This document shows, in pieces, positions 55,281 to 63,849 of a stretch of DNA of 64,000 nt (positions within the stretch are counted from its first letter, which is position 1; each line of letters starts with the position of its first letter). This stretch comes from an uncultured Lachnospiraceae bacterium (lineage in GTDB: Bacteria; Bacillota; Clostridia; Lachnospirales; Lachnospiraceae). Position numbers and translations under genes: made by a program. Location: the NCBI GenBank assembly GCA_949287925.1, contig CASEIR010000066.1:47806-111805 (forward strand). The letters run 5' to 3'. The notes beneath the pieces are model-generated. The model worked only from the letters and a program-made list of their open reading frames with translations. It was not told where the DNA came from and searched no databases.

Positions 55281-55292
55281 ATGCCGTATAAT
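55264..55292 (+). promoter_or_regulatory. Promoter of the yicC-gmk-rpoZ operon
   Basis: TTGACG (55264-55269) and TATAAT (55287-55292) are exactly 17 bases apart. The -35 lies inside the spacer of the rqcH promoter on the other strand. Confidence 0.85.
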
Positions 55293-55342
55293 AAACGATG
55301 GCATAAAATGCATGTCAGAGATTGATAAAAGAGGACTTTATT

Positions 55343-56224
55343 ATGATTAAAAGTATGACCGGTTTCGGAAGATGTGAGGTATGCGAGGGAAAGCGAAGAT
55401 TCGTAGTTGAAATGAAAGGCGTGAACCATCGGTATCTTGACGTGAATATCCGCATGCCGAAAAAATTGAATTTTTTTGAAACGGCAATTCGGAATTTATT
55501 GAAAAAAAGTGTACTAAGGGGAAAGGTAGATATCTTTATTACCTTTGAAGATTTATCAGAAAGTCAGGTTTCGCTGAAATATAATGAAGCGCTGGCGGAA
55601 GAATATCTGATGTATTTTACGAAGATGCAAGAAAGATTCGGCCTTGAGAATGATATCCGTGTTTCATCTTTATCCAGATGTCCGGAAGTGCTGACAATGG
55701 AAGAGCAGACCGTGGATGAAGAGGAACTCTGGAACGAATTGAAAAAAGCTTTGGATGGCGCGATCGGCCAGTTTGTTGAAACCAGAAGAACAGAGGGTGA
55801 GAATCTTCGGAATGATCTGATCGAGAAACTGGATGGAATGCAGAAACTTGCTGATTTTATTGAGAACCGGGGCCCGCAGGTGCTTTCAGAATACCGGCAG
55901 AAGCTGGAAGCAAAGGTACAGGAGCTTTTGCAAGATACACAGATGGAGGAAGGAAGGATTGCTGCGGAAGTTGTGATGTTTGCAGACAAAATCTGCACGG
56001 ATGAAGAAGTGGTCCGTTTACGCAGCCACATTGTACATATGAAAGAAACGCTTCAGTCCGGAGAAAACGGAATCGGCAGAAAGCTGGACTTTATAGCTCA
56101 GGAGATGAATCGGGAGGCCAATACAATCCTGTCAAAAGCCAACGATCTTGCGACCTCAAACGCAGGAATCGACCTGAAAACAGAGATTGAAAAGGTTCGG
56201 GAACAGATTCAGAATATCGAATAA
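55343..56224 (+). CDS. YicC family endoribonuclease-like protein
   Basis: This 293-residue protein begins MIKSMTGFGR, the YicC family hallmark, and has MKGVNHRYLDVNIRMP and a C-terminal DUF1732 region (EEGRIAAEVVMFADKICTDEE, GRKLDFIAQEMNREANT). YicC-type proteins are RNases acting on small RNAs or DNA-damage-linked transcripts. The start at 55343 follows AGAGGAC; an upstream TTG at 55322 would lie before it. gmk follows 16 bases later. In many Firmicutes the small remA (DUF370) gene lies between yicC and gmk; it is absent here. Confidence 0.9.
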   Translation: MIKSMTGFGRCEVCEGKRRFVVEMKGVNHRYLDVNIRMPKKLNFFETAIRNLLKKSVLRGKVDIFITFEDLSESQVSLKYNEALAEEYLMYFTKMQERFGLENDIRVSSLSRCPEVLTMEEQTVDEEELWNELKKALDGAIGQFVETRRTEGENLRNDLIEKLDGMQKLADFIENRGPQVLSEYRQKLEAKVQELLQDTQMEEGRIAAEVVMFADKICTDEEVVRLRSHIVHMKETLQSGENGIGRKLDFIAQEMNREANTILSKANDLATSNAGIDLKTEIEKVREQIQNIE

Positions 56225-56240
56225 GAAAGGGACGGGATTT

Positions 56241-56864
56241 ATGGAGGAACGAGGAATTCTAATCGTTGTATCAGGATTTTCGGGCGCCGGGAAAGGCACA
56301 ATTATGAAGCGCCTTTTGGAAAAATACGGAAGCGATTATGCGCTTTCTATTTCTGCCACGACCCGGGATCCACGTCCGGGTGAGAGGAACGGCAGAGAGT
56401 ATTTCTTCCGGTCTGTTGAGGAATTTGAAAAAATGATTGCGGAAGAAGAACTGATAGAGTATGCTAGGTATGTAGAAAATTATTATGGCACGCCGCGCAG
56501 TTATGTGGAAGAAAAACTTGCGGAAGGTAAGGATGTCATTCTGGAGATCGAGATCCAGGGAGCGTTGAAAGTGAAAGAAAAGTTTCCTGACACACTGCTT
56601 TTGTTTGTAACGCCGCCGTCAACGGAAGAGTTACGGAACAGATTGACCGGACGTGGGACAGAGACAGAAGAAGTGATTGAATCACGTATGAGACGTGCTT
56701 CAGAGGAAGCAAAATTCATGGATCGTTATGATTACCTGATTATAAATGATGTCTTGGAGAACTGCGTAGAAGAGATGCATCAGATTATCCGGGGAGAACA
56801 CAGAAGAAGTTATCGGAATACAGATTTTATAGAGTATATGAAAAAAGAATTGAAAGGAGAATAG
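56241..56864 (+). CDS. gmk: Guanylate kinase
   Basis: This 207-residue kinase phosphorylates GMP to GDP. The P-loop is VVSGFSGAGKGTIM, followed by the GMP-binding TTRDPRPGERNGREYFF and EYARYVENYYGTPRSYVEE segments. The start at 56241 (MEERGILIVVSG) has AAAGGGACGGG upstream; an earlier in-frame ATG at 56187 overlaps yicC and is rejected. rpoZ follows by three bases. Confidence 0.95.
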   Translation: MEERGILIVVSGFSGAGKGTIMKRLLEKYGSDYALSISATTRDPRPGERNGREYFFRSVEEFEKMIAEEELIEYARYVENYYGTPRSYVEEKLAEGKDVILEIEIQGALKVKEKFPDTLLLFVTPPSTEELRNRLTGRGTETEEVIESRMRRASEEAKFMDRYDYLIINDVLENCVEEMHQIIRGEHRRSYRNTDFIEYMKKELKGE

Positions 56865-56867
56865 GGT

Positions 56868-57104
56868 ATGTTACATCCATCATACACAGATTTAATGAAA
56901 GTTGTGAACAAAGATGTTGAAGAAGGGGCTACAAAGGTGGTAAACAGCCGTTATTCTATCGTAATGGCTACCGCAAAACGCGCGCGGGAGATTATTGACG
57001 GCTCCGTTCCGCTGGTACCTGCCAAAGATGGGGAGAAACCGCTTTCCATTGCAATTGATGAATTGAATCAGGCCAAGATCAAGGTTGTGGGTGAAGAAGA
57101 ATAA
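56868..57104 (+). CDS. rpoZ: RNA polymerase omega subunit
   Basis: This 78-residue protein has the omega motif NSRYSIVMATAKRAREI and the C-terminal LSIAIDELNQAKI. Omega stabilises the beta-prime subunit. It sits directly after gmk, its usual neighbour. A terminator follows 34 bases downstream. Confidence 0.93.
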   Translation: MLHPSYTDLMKVVNKDVEEGATKVVNSRYSIVMATAKRAREIIDGSVPLVPAKDGEKPLSIAIDELNQAKIKVVGEEE

Positions 57105-57137
57105 TTACCCCATATAAATGTGGACGGTCATGGATGC

Positions 57138-57170
57138 AAGGCAGATGCCCTTAAGGCATCTGCCTTTTTG
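57138..57170 (+). terminator. Terminator of the yicC-gmk-rpoZ operon
   Basis: AAGGCAGATGCC and GGCATCTGCCTT pair perfectly around a short loop and continue into TTTTTG. Confidence 0.93.
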
Positions 57171-57174
57171 CAAC

Positions 57175-57293
57175 GGAGGCGGGCCAAAGTCCGGGCCTGC
57201 CCGGGATATTGACGAAAACTTACAATCCTGGAATGCGCCTTTTGGCACTTTCAGTGATTCAAGATGATAAAAAAGGAGGAATGGGCATATAAG
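57175..57293 (+). other. Leader region of rimO with GC-rich element of unknown role
   Basis: Between the rpoZ terminator and rimO there is a GC-rich stretch (57176-57207) containing CCGGGC-CT-GCCCGG, able to form a short hairpin, followed by TTGACG (57209-57214) without a convincing -10. A ribosome site AAAAGGAGGA (57271-57280) lies 13 bases before the rimO ATG. I recognise no known regulatory RNA here. Confidence 0.4.
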
Positions 57294-58619
57294 ATGAATA
57301 TTATATTTATATCACTTGGGTGTGACAAAAATCTGGTAGATTCAGAAGTGATGCTGGGATTGCTGGCAAAAGAAGGGTACCGAATGGTAGACGATGAAGT
57401 GGAGGCTGATGTTGCGGTCATTAATACCTGTTGTTTTATTCATGATGCAAAAGAGGAAAGTATCCAGACGATTCTGGAGATGGCACAGTATAAAGAAAAC
57501 GGGCGGTTGAAAGCGCTGATCGTGACCGGATGTCTTGCGCAGCGTTATCAGCAGGAGATTCTGACAGAGATTCCAGAGGTGGATGCTGTTCTTGGAACCA
57601 CATCTTTTACGGAAATCGCGGATGCGGTGAAGGAGGCTCTCGCCGGCAATGGGCATGTCAGGTTGGATGATCTGGACGCGTTGCCGATGACGGAAGTGAG
57701 AAGACTCATTACGACAGGCGGACACTTCGCATATCTGAAAATCGCAGAAGGATGCGATAAGCATTGTACATATTGCATTATACCGAAGATTCGCGGGAAT
57801 TTCAGAAGTGTGCCCATGGAAAAACTGATAAAAGAAGCTACAGAACTAGCGGACCAGGGAGTAAAGGAACTGATTCTCGTGGCGCAGGAAACTACACTGT
57901 ACGGAGCTGATCTGTATGGAGAAAAATCCCTGCACCAGCTGCTGCGCAAGTTATGTAAAATTGAAGGAATCCGATGGATCCGGATCTTGTATTGCTATCC
58001 GGAAGAAATCTATGATGATCTAATTCAAACCATAAAGGAAGAAAAGAAAATCTGCCATTATCTGGATCTGCCGATCCAGCACGCCAGCGACAGCATTCTG
58101 AAACGTATGGGCAGAAAAACAACAAAGGATCAGTTAAAAAGTGTGATTTCCAGGCTGCGGGCTGAAATTCCGGATATTGTAATTCGAACGACACTGATCA
58201 CCGGATTTCCAGGAGAAACACAGGAGGATCACGAGGAGCTGATGGAATTTATAGATGAGATGGAATTTGACCGTCTCGGCGTATTTACTTATTCGCCGGA
58301 AGAAGACACACCTGCGGCCTCCATGCCGGAACAGATCCCGGAGGAAATTAAGGAAGACCGCCAGGCTGAGTTGATGGAACTTCAGCAGGACATTGTGTTT
58401 GAGCAGGCAGAGGATATGATCGGGCGAGAGCTTCTTGTTATGATTGAAGGAAAACTGGCTGATGAAAATGCTTATGTGGGCAGAACGTATAAAGACGCCC
58501 CTAATGTAGACGGACTTATTTTCATCCATACGGATGAGGAGCTGATGTCCGGTGATTTTGCAAAAGTCCGGGTGACCGGAGCACTAGAATATGATTTGAT
58601 AGGAGAGTTGATATCATGA
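57294..58619 (+). CDS. rimO: Ribosomal protein S12 methylthiotransferase
   Basis: This 441-residue radical-SAM enzyme adds a methylthio group to an Asp of ribosomal protein S12. The N-terminal UPF0004 domain starts MNIIFISLGCDKNLVDSEVM, with further cysteines in NTCCFIHDAKEES and VTGCLAQRY. The radical-SAM motif is CDKHCTYCIIP, and a TRAM domain ends the protein. SLGCDKNLVDSE distinguishes it from MiaB. The start is placed at 57294; an upstream ATG at 57264 lies before the ribosome site. pgsA overlaps its end by four bases. Confidence 0.94.
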   Translation: MNIIFISLGCDKNLVDSEVMLGLLAKEGYRMVDDEVEADVAVINTCCFIHDAKEESIQTILEMAQYKENGRLKALIVTGCLAQRYQQEILTEIPEVDAVLGTTSFTEIADAVKEALAGNGHVRLDDLDALPMTEVRRLITTGGHFAYLKIAEGCDKHCTYCIIPKIRGNFRSVPMEKLIKEATELADQGVKELILVAQETTLYGADLYGEKSLHQLLRKLCKIEGIRWIRILYCYPEEIYDDLIQTIKEEKKICHYLDLPIQHASDSILKRMGRKTTKDQLKSVISRLRAEIPDIVIRTTLITGFPGETQEDHEELMEFIDEMEFDRLGVFTYSPEEDTPAASMPEQIPEEIKEDRQAELMELQQDIVFEQAEDMIGRELLVMIEGKLADENAYVGRTYKDAPNVDGLIFIHTDEELMSGDFAKVRVTGALEYDLIGELIS

Positions 58620-59158
58620 ATTTACCAAACAAATTAACCGTTCTTAGAATAATTATGGTTCCCTTTTTCGTATTTTTTATGCTGACTGATACTGGAGGAG
58701 CGGCCAATAAATGGATTGCCCTGATAATATTCTGTGTTGCCAGCCTTACGGATATGCTGGACGGGAAAATAGCAAGAGCGAGAAATCTGGTGACGAATTT
58801 CGGGAAATTTATGGATCCGCTTGCGGATAAACTGCTGGTTTGTTCAGCTATGATCTGTATGATACCATCTGGAAAACTGGCTGCTTGGTTTGTTATCATC
58901 ATCATAGCAAGGGAATTTATTATCAGTGGGTTCCGTCTTGTGGCTTCTGATAATGGGATTGTAATTGCGGCAAGCTACTGGGGGAAATTTAAAACAGTAT
59001 CCCAGATGTTTATGATTATTGTCTTGATCATGGATCTGGGTGGAGGCTTCGATCTGTTAGGTACCGCGCTGATCTGGATTTCGCTTGTGCTTACAATTGT
59101 TTCACTTATCGATTATATTGCAAAAAATGTACAGGTATTGACACAGGGAGGCATGTAG
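58616..59158 (+). CDS. pgsA: CDP-diacylglycerol-glycerol-3-phosphate phosphatidyltransferase
   Basis: This 180-residue membrane enzyme makes phosphatidylglycerol phosphate. The CDP-alcohol phosphatidyltransferase motif DMLDGKIARARN...GKFMDPLADK is complete with its aspartates. It has about five membrane segments and begins MNLPNKLTVLRI. It overlaps rimO by ATGA and lies one base from cinA. Confidence 0.95.
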   Translation: MNLPNKLTVLRIIMVPFFVFFMLTDTGGAANKWIALIIFCVASLTDMLDGKIARARNLVTNFGKFMDPLADKLLVCSAMICMIPSGKLAAWFVIIIIAREFIISGFRLVASDNGIVIAASYWGKFKTVSQMFMIIVLIMDLGGGFDLLGTALIWISLVLTIVSLIDYIAKNVQVLTQGGM

Positions 59159-59159
59159 A

Positions 59160-60404
59160 ATGACCGTTGAACTGGTATGCGTAGGAACAGAATTGCTACT
59201 GGGAAATATCGTAAATACAAACGCCGCATATCTTGCAGAAAAATGTGCGCTTCTTGGATTGTCCTGTTATTTCCAGACTGTTGTGGGGGACAACCAGGAG
59301 AGAATGGAACGCACAATCCGGCTTGCAGTATCCAGGTCTGATATTGTCATATTAAGCGGCGGCCTTGGACCTACGAAAGATGATCTGACAAAGGAAACCG
59401 CGGCGGAAATATTCGGAAGGAAACTGGTAGAAGATCCCCATACCAGAGAGCGAATCCTCAATTATTTTGTCCGGATGAAAAAAGAAAATATTACGGGCAA
59501 CAACTGGAAGCAGGCGCTGGTTCCTGAAAATGCAATTGTTGTGGATAATGATAATGGGACGGCCCCTGGGCTGATTCTGGAGGAAAAAGGGAAACGGATC
59601 ATCCTTCTCCCCGGTCCGCCGAATGAATTAAAACCTATGTTTGAACGCCACATCATCCCTTATCTCCAAAACATAAATTCAGAAGGCATTTATTCCAAAA
59701 TGGTGAAAATATGCTCTATTGGCGAGAGTAAGGCAGAAACTATGATTGCGGATCTTCTGGAAGCGCAGAAGAATCCGACGATTGCTCCCTACGCGAAAAC
59801 TGGAGAAGTACATATCAGAATTACTGCAAGGGCTTCTGATGAAGAAAAAGCAGAATTGATGATAAAACCGATTATAGAGGAACTGTATCAGCGGTTTGGA
59901 AACACCATTTTTACAACAGACGAGAATGTAACTTTGGAAGAAGCGGCTGTGCAGATGCTTCGGGAAAAAGGTATGAAAATTACAACGGCAGAGTCCTGTA
60001 CCGGCGGACTGCTTGCGGGAAGGATCATGAACGTGCCGGGAGCATCAGAGGTATATCAGGAGGGCTATATCACGTATTCGAACCAGGCCAAGGAAAAGCT
60101 TCTTGGCGTCAGGGCTGAGACGTTGGAAGAATTTGGCGCGGTCAGCCGGGAAACGGCGGCTGAAATGGCTGTGGGAGCAGCCAGGAGTGCAGCCAGTGAA
60201 GCGGCGCTTTCGGTAACGGGAATTGCTGGACCGGATGGAGGTACGCCTCAAAAGCCGGTGGGCCTGGTTTATATAGGGTGTTATCTGAAAGGCAGAACCC
60301 GGGTGGAGGAATTCCATTTTACCGGGAACCGCTCGAAAAACCGGGAATATGCTGTCGCACGGGCGCTGACGATTCTACGGGAAGAAATATTGAAGTATGA
60401 ATAA
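59160..60404 (+). CDS. cinA: CinA family protein (competence/damage-inducible, nicotinamide-nucleotide amidase)
   Basis: This 414-residue two-domain protein has an N-terminal MoCF/COG1058 pyrophosphatase domain (LVCVGTELLLGNIVNTNAA, ILSGGLGPTKDD, LLPGPPNELKPMF) and a C-terminal CinA amidase domain (TTAESCTGGLLAGRI, SVTGIAGPDGGTPQKPVG). The family degrades ADP-ribose and deamidates NMN in pyridine-nucleotide recycling, and is co-regulated with competence in some Gram-positives. It follows pgsA, the conserved Firmicute order; recA, often next, is absent. Confidence 0.93.
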   Translation: MTVELVCVGTELLLGNIVNTNAAYLAEKCALLGLSCYFQTVVGDNQERMERTIRLAVSRSDIVILSGGLGPTKDDLTKETAAEIFGRKLVEDPHTRERILNYFVRMKKENITGNNWKQALVPENAIVVDNDNGTAPGLILEEKGKRIILLPGPPNELKPMFERHIIPYLQNINSEGIYSKMVKICSIGESKAETMIADLLEAQKNPTIAPYAKTGEVHIRITARASDEEKAELMIKPIIEELYQRFGNTIFTTDENVTLEEAAVQMLREKGMKITTAESCTGGLLAGRIMNVPGASEVYQEGYITYSNQAKEKLLGVRAETLEEFGAVSRETAAEMAVGAARSAASEAALSVTGIAGPDGGTPQKPVGLVYIGCYLKGRTRVEEFHFTGNRSKNREYAVARALTILREEILKYE

Positions 60405-60425
60405 AAGACAGACAGGAGGAATTGA

Positions 60426-61859
60426 ATGGATATCAGAATCTTAAAGCAGGAAGAGATCCTTCCGGCTCTTCATATGGTATGGGAGGTGTATGCCCAGGAT
60501 GTGATTCCTATCAGCGAACCAGAGACGATCCGGGCGTTTCAGGAATACATCAAATACGAAAATATAAACATAGCTGTACAGAAAAGTACACTTACTATCT
60601 TTGGCGCATTTGAAGAATCAGAACTGTGCGGAACCATAGCGATCACCTCAGACGGCAGACTGAAACTGTTTTTTGTTCGAAAGGAATGGCAGGGGAGAGG
60701 AATCGGACGTATGCTGTTTCAGGCGGCGTACAATTACTGTGTTCAGAACCTGGGAGTCCGGCAGATTACAGTAAACGCGCTTCCGGAATTTGTGGAGAGA
60801 TACCGTCATCTTGGTATGCAGGTTGCCGGCGGCGACATTATGGAAAACGGGACTTTGTATACCCCGATGGAGACATTTGCCATCCCCGGGCTGGTTCAAC
60901 CGGTGAAAAAACATGGGAAAGCACCGTTGATTGTTGGAATTATTGTTGGAGTTTTACTAATCGCGGCGCTTGTTTTTGCCGGGTATTCTCTGATTACAGG
61001 TGTGATGAATATGGTGGAAACCACCATAGGAGATGCTGGGAATTCTGAAGATGAATATGAGGATGAGTTTGAAAATCCCGGAGAATATGATTCTGGCGCA
61101 GAGCAGGACGAATTAAGTGGAATCAATGGAATTGAAGAGTATATTGCAGAAGATCTTGCCTATCAGATCGAAGATAAAAATTATTCCTATAGCGGGGAAA
61201 ACAATTCCACTACCATGATTGATTTTTATGTAAATTATCCGGTTATTCAGGGATTGGAAGATTCTGCCGTTGAAAAAAAGGTAAATGAAACCATTGAGCA
61301 GTGCGCGATGAAAACGGTGGATGAGATATATAATAATCCATCCCAGGAAATGAAAGAAAGGGTGTTGAATGCACAGGTTCCGGCTCTTGTCAGTTATGTA
61401 AACTGTAAAGTAAGTTATGCAAACGATTCATTTATCAGTGTTGTATTTGAAGATTACAGCTACAAAGGAAGCCAGGAGTATTTTGATCTGAATTTCCGGA
61501 CTTTGAATATCGATCTTACGGACGGAGCGGTCTATCAGGTGAAAGATATCGTAACCTTAAGCGATGCTTTTATGGGGGACTGGCTGGACAGGATGAAAGA
61601 AGAAGCAGAAGATAAGAATTTCCTGGAGGAAGCAGATCTGACAAGACTGAAGAATGCGCTGGAAGGGAATTCTGAGGATGAAGTATATGAGGTTAATTTT
61701 TTTGTAAGCGCAGACCAAATTGAAATCGGATTCGATTTTAATTATCCGGCTGACAGTCTGGATGATTCCGGGTATGCATGGGTTACGGCGCCTTTTGAAC
61801 AGCAGGACCTGAAAACATATGCCACGGACAGCAGTTTCTGGAAAGTCATAGAAAAATAA
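60426..61859 (+). CDS. GNAT acetyltransferase fused to membrane helix and DUF3298-type extracellular domain
   Basis: This 477-residue protein has three parts. Residues 1-150 are a GNAT domain with the acetyl-CoA loop RKEWQGRGIGRML (85-97). Residues 166-190 form a membrane helix preceded by basic residues. After an acidic linker (NSEDEYEDEFENPGEYD), residues from about 237 form a DUF4163/DUF3298-like region (SYKGSQEYFDLNFRTLNIDL), found outside the membrane in RsiV-type anti-sigma factors, which bind lysozyme through this domain. The N-terminus, an acetyltransferase rather than an anti-sigma domain, would face the cytoplasm. AGGAGG precedes the ATG. It looks like a sensory transmembrane enzyme; the signal and substrate are unknown. 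Confidence 0.8.
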   Translation: MDIRILKQEEILPALHMVWEVYAQDVIPISEPETIRAFQEYIKYENINIAVQKSTLTIFGAFEESELCGTIAITSDGRLKLFFVRKEWQGRGIGRMLFQAAYNYCVQNLGVRQITVNALPEFVERYRHLGMQVAGGDIMENGTLYTPMETFAIPGLVQPVKKHGKAPLIVGIIVGVLLIAALVFAGYSLITGVMNMVETTIGDAGNSEDEYEDEFENPGEYDSGAEQDELSGINGIEEYIAEDLAYQIEDKNYSYSGENNSTTMIDFYVNYPVIQGLEDSAVEKKVNETIEQCAMKTVDEIYNNPSQEMKERVLNAQVPALVSYVNCKVSYANDSFISVVFEDYSYKGSQEYFDLNFRTLNIDLTDGAVYQVKDIVTLSDAFMGDWLDRMKEEAEDKNFLEEADLTRLKNALEGNSEDEVYEVNFFVSADQIEIGFDFNYPADSLDDSGYAWVTAPFEQQDLKTYATDSSFWKVIEK

Positions 61860-61988
61860 TGGGAAAATTGATAAAAAGTGACGATTGACGAACCATTTAT
61901 AATATGAGAAAATATATTTAAGTATGGTGTTAAAGTAATAACAAGCCCTACGAGAGAAAATACACGCGTAGTTGAAAGGAGTTTTAAA

Positions 61989-62681
61989 ATGATTTATTCA
62001 CATGAAGTAGAAAAGATGTGTCCGGTAGCCCAGGGCGCAAATCACGGACCAGCTCCAATCCCGGAAGAAGCAAAATGGGTACAGGCAAAAGAGATTAAGG
62101 ATATTTCCGGTCTTACACATGGTGTTGGCTGGTGCGCTCCGCAGCAGGGTGCATGTAAGCTGACTCTGAATGTGAAAGATGGTATTATTCAGGAAGCTCT
62201 TGTCGAGACTCTTGGATGTTCCGGTATGACGCATTCTGCAGCTATGGCTTCTGAGATCCTTCCGGGTAAAACGATTCTGGAAGCATTGAATACAGACCTT
62301 GTCTGTGACGCTATCAATACAGCTATGAGAGAACTCTTCCTTCAGATCGTATATGGAAGAACCCAAAGCGCGTTTTCTGAAGACGGACTTCCGATCGGCG
62401 CAGGTCTGGAAGACCTTGGAAAGGGACTTCGTTCACAGGTTGGAACCATGTACGGAACACTGGCAAAAGGTCCTCGTTACCTTGAAATGGCAGAAGGTTA
62501 TGTAACAGGAATCGCATTGGATGATCATGATGAGATTATCGGATACCAGTTCGTAAACCTTGGAAAATTTACCGACTTTATCAAAGCCGGTGACGCACCG
62601 AATGATGCCTGGGAGAAAGCAAAAGGACAGTACGGACGTGTTGCTGATGCAGCTAAGATCATTGACCCACGTAAAGAATAA
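61989..62681 (+). CDS. NifU-like iron-sulfur cluster assembly scaffold protein
   Basis: This 230-residue protein matches the Lachnospiraceae-type iron-sulfur scaffold family related to IscU/NifU. It has Cys residues in EKMCPVAQGANHG, GVGWCAPQQGACKLTL and LGCSGMTHSAA, plausible cluster ligands. It starts after AAAGGAG and precedes a GGGtGRT-family gene by 27 bases, a conserved pair in Clostridia. Classical partners (IscS cysteine desulfurase, SufBCD) are not adjacent. Compared with IscU it carries an extended C-terminal half (MAEGYVTGIALDDHDEIIGY). Confidence 0.82.
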   Translation: MIYSHEVEKMCPVAQGANHGPAPIPEEAKWVQAKEIKDISGLTHGVGWCAPQQGACKLTLNVKDGIIQEALVETLGCSGMTHSAAMASEILPGKTILEALNTDLVCDAINTAMRELFLQIVYGRTQSAFSEDGLPIGAGLEDLGKGLRSQVGTMYGTLAKGPRYLEMAEGYVTGIALDDHDEIIGYQFVNLGKFTDFIKAGDAPNDAWEKAKGQYGRVADAAKIIDPRKE

Positions 62682-62708
62682 AGGTAAATAATTCAGGAGG
62701 ATACATAA

Positions 62709-63719
62709 ATGGCTTTATTTGAATCATATGAAAGAAGAATTGATAAAATCAATGAAGTATTGAACAGCTATGGCATTGCTTCATTAGAAGAGGCTGAAAA
62801 GATCACGAAAGATGCCGGCCTTGACGTATACAACCAGATTAAGGGCATTCAGCCGATCTGTTTCGAGAATGCATGCTGGGCTTATATTACTGGCGCTGCT
62901 ATCGCAATCAAAAAGGGATGCAACCGGGCTGCAGACGCTGCCGCAGCAATCGGAGAGGGCCTTCAGGCATTCTGTATTCCGGGATCTGTAGCAGATCAGC
63001 GTAAGGTTGGTCTTGGACACGGAAATCTTGGGAAGATGCTTCTGGAAGAAGAAACCGACTGTTTCGCATTCCTGGCAGGGCATGAGTCATTTGCGGCTGC
63101 GGAAGGAGCTATCGGTATTGCAGAGAAAGCAAACAAAGTACGTAAAAAACCACTGCGTGTTATTTTGAACGGACTTGGAAAAGATGCTGCAAAGATCATT
63201 TCCAGAATTAACGGATTTACTTATGTTCAGACAGAATATGACTATTATACCGGAGAACTCAAGGAGGTTCAGAGAATCGCTTATTCTGACGGACTCCGCT
63301 CCAAAGTTAACTGCTATGGAGCAAATGATGTCCGTGAAGGTGTAGCAATTATGTGGAAAGAGGGCGTAGATGTTTCCATTACAGGAAACTCAACAAATCC
63401 GACGCGTTTCCAGCATCCGGTTGCAGGAACCTATAAGAAAGAATGCGTAGAAGCAGGAAAGAAATATTTCTCCGTAGCTTCCGGCGGCGGTACAGGACGT
63501 ACCCTTCATCCGGACAACATGGCTGCAGGACCGGCTTCTTACGGTATGACTGACACACTGGGACGTATGCACTCTGACGCTCAGTTTGCCGGATCATCTT
63601 CTGTACCGGCACATGTAGAGATGATGGGTCTCATCGGAGCAGGAAACAACCCGATGGTTGGTATGACAGTTGCAGTTGCCGTTTCTATCGAAGAAGCAGC
63701 GAAAGCAGGGAAGTTTTAA
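62709..63719 (+). CDS. GGGtGRT family protein
   Basis: This 336-residue cytoplasmic protein contains the name-giving motif SVASGGGTGRTLHPDN near residue 257 and belongs to PF14057 (GGGtGRT). Two cysteines lie in QPICFENACWAY (about residues 53-57). The family's function is unknown. It is linked to the NifU-like scaffold directly upstream and both are likely one transcript, since only 27 bases separate them with an AGGAGG ribosome site. Codon usage looks biased to frequently used codons, as in highly expressed genes such as pflB, which would fit an abundant protein. A terminator follows. Confidence 0.85.
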   Translation: MALFESYERRIDKINEVLNSYGIASLEEAEKITKDAGLDVYNQIKGIQPICFENACWAYITGAAIAIKKGCNRAADAAAAIGEGLQAFCIPGSVADQRKVGLGHGNLGKMLLEEETDCFAFLAGHESFAAAEGAIGIAEKANKVRKKPLRVILNGLGKDAAKIISRINGFTYVQTEYDYYTGELKEVQRIAYSDGLRSKVNCYGANDVREGVAIMWKEGVDVSITGNSTNPTRFQHPVAGTYKKECVEAGKKYFSVASGGGTGRTLHPDNMAAGPASYGMTDTLGRMHSDAQFAGSSSVPAHVEMMGLIGAGNNPMVGMTVAVAVSIEEAAKAGKF

Positions 63720-63752
63720 CTATTAAAAAAACAGAGATTGAATTAACATAGA

Positions 63753-63799
63753 AGCGGTGCATTGATTCACTATGAAAGTGGACAGTGCATCGCTTTTTA
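63753..63799 (+). terminator. Terminator after the GGGtGRT gene
   Basis: AGCGGTGCATTG (63753-63764) pairs with CAGTGCATCGCT (63783-63794) with two G-U pairs; an inner CACT/AGTG helix extends it. TTTTTA follows. Confidence 0.85.
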
Positions 63800-63813
63800 T
63801 TTCGGGTAAGGTA

Positions 63814-63842
63814 TTGACATTCAACAGACTTCAAGGTTTAAA
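63814..63842 (+). promoter_or_regulatory. Sigma-A promoter of the transcript at the window's right edge
   Basis: A perfect -35 TTGACA (63814-63819) is followed 17 bases later by TTTAAA (63837-63842); TAAAAT at 63839 is an alternative -10. It heads out of the window. Confidence 0.65.
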
Positions 63843-63849
63843 ATACAGG

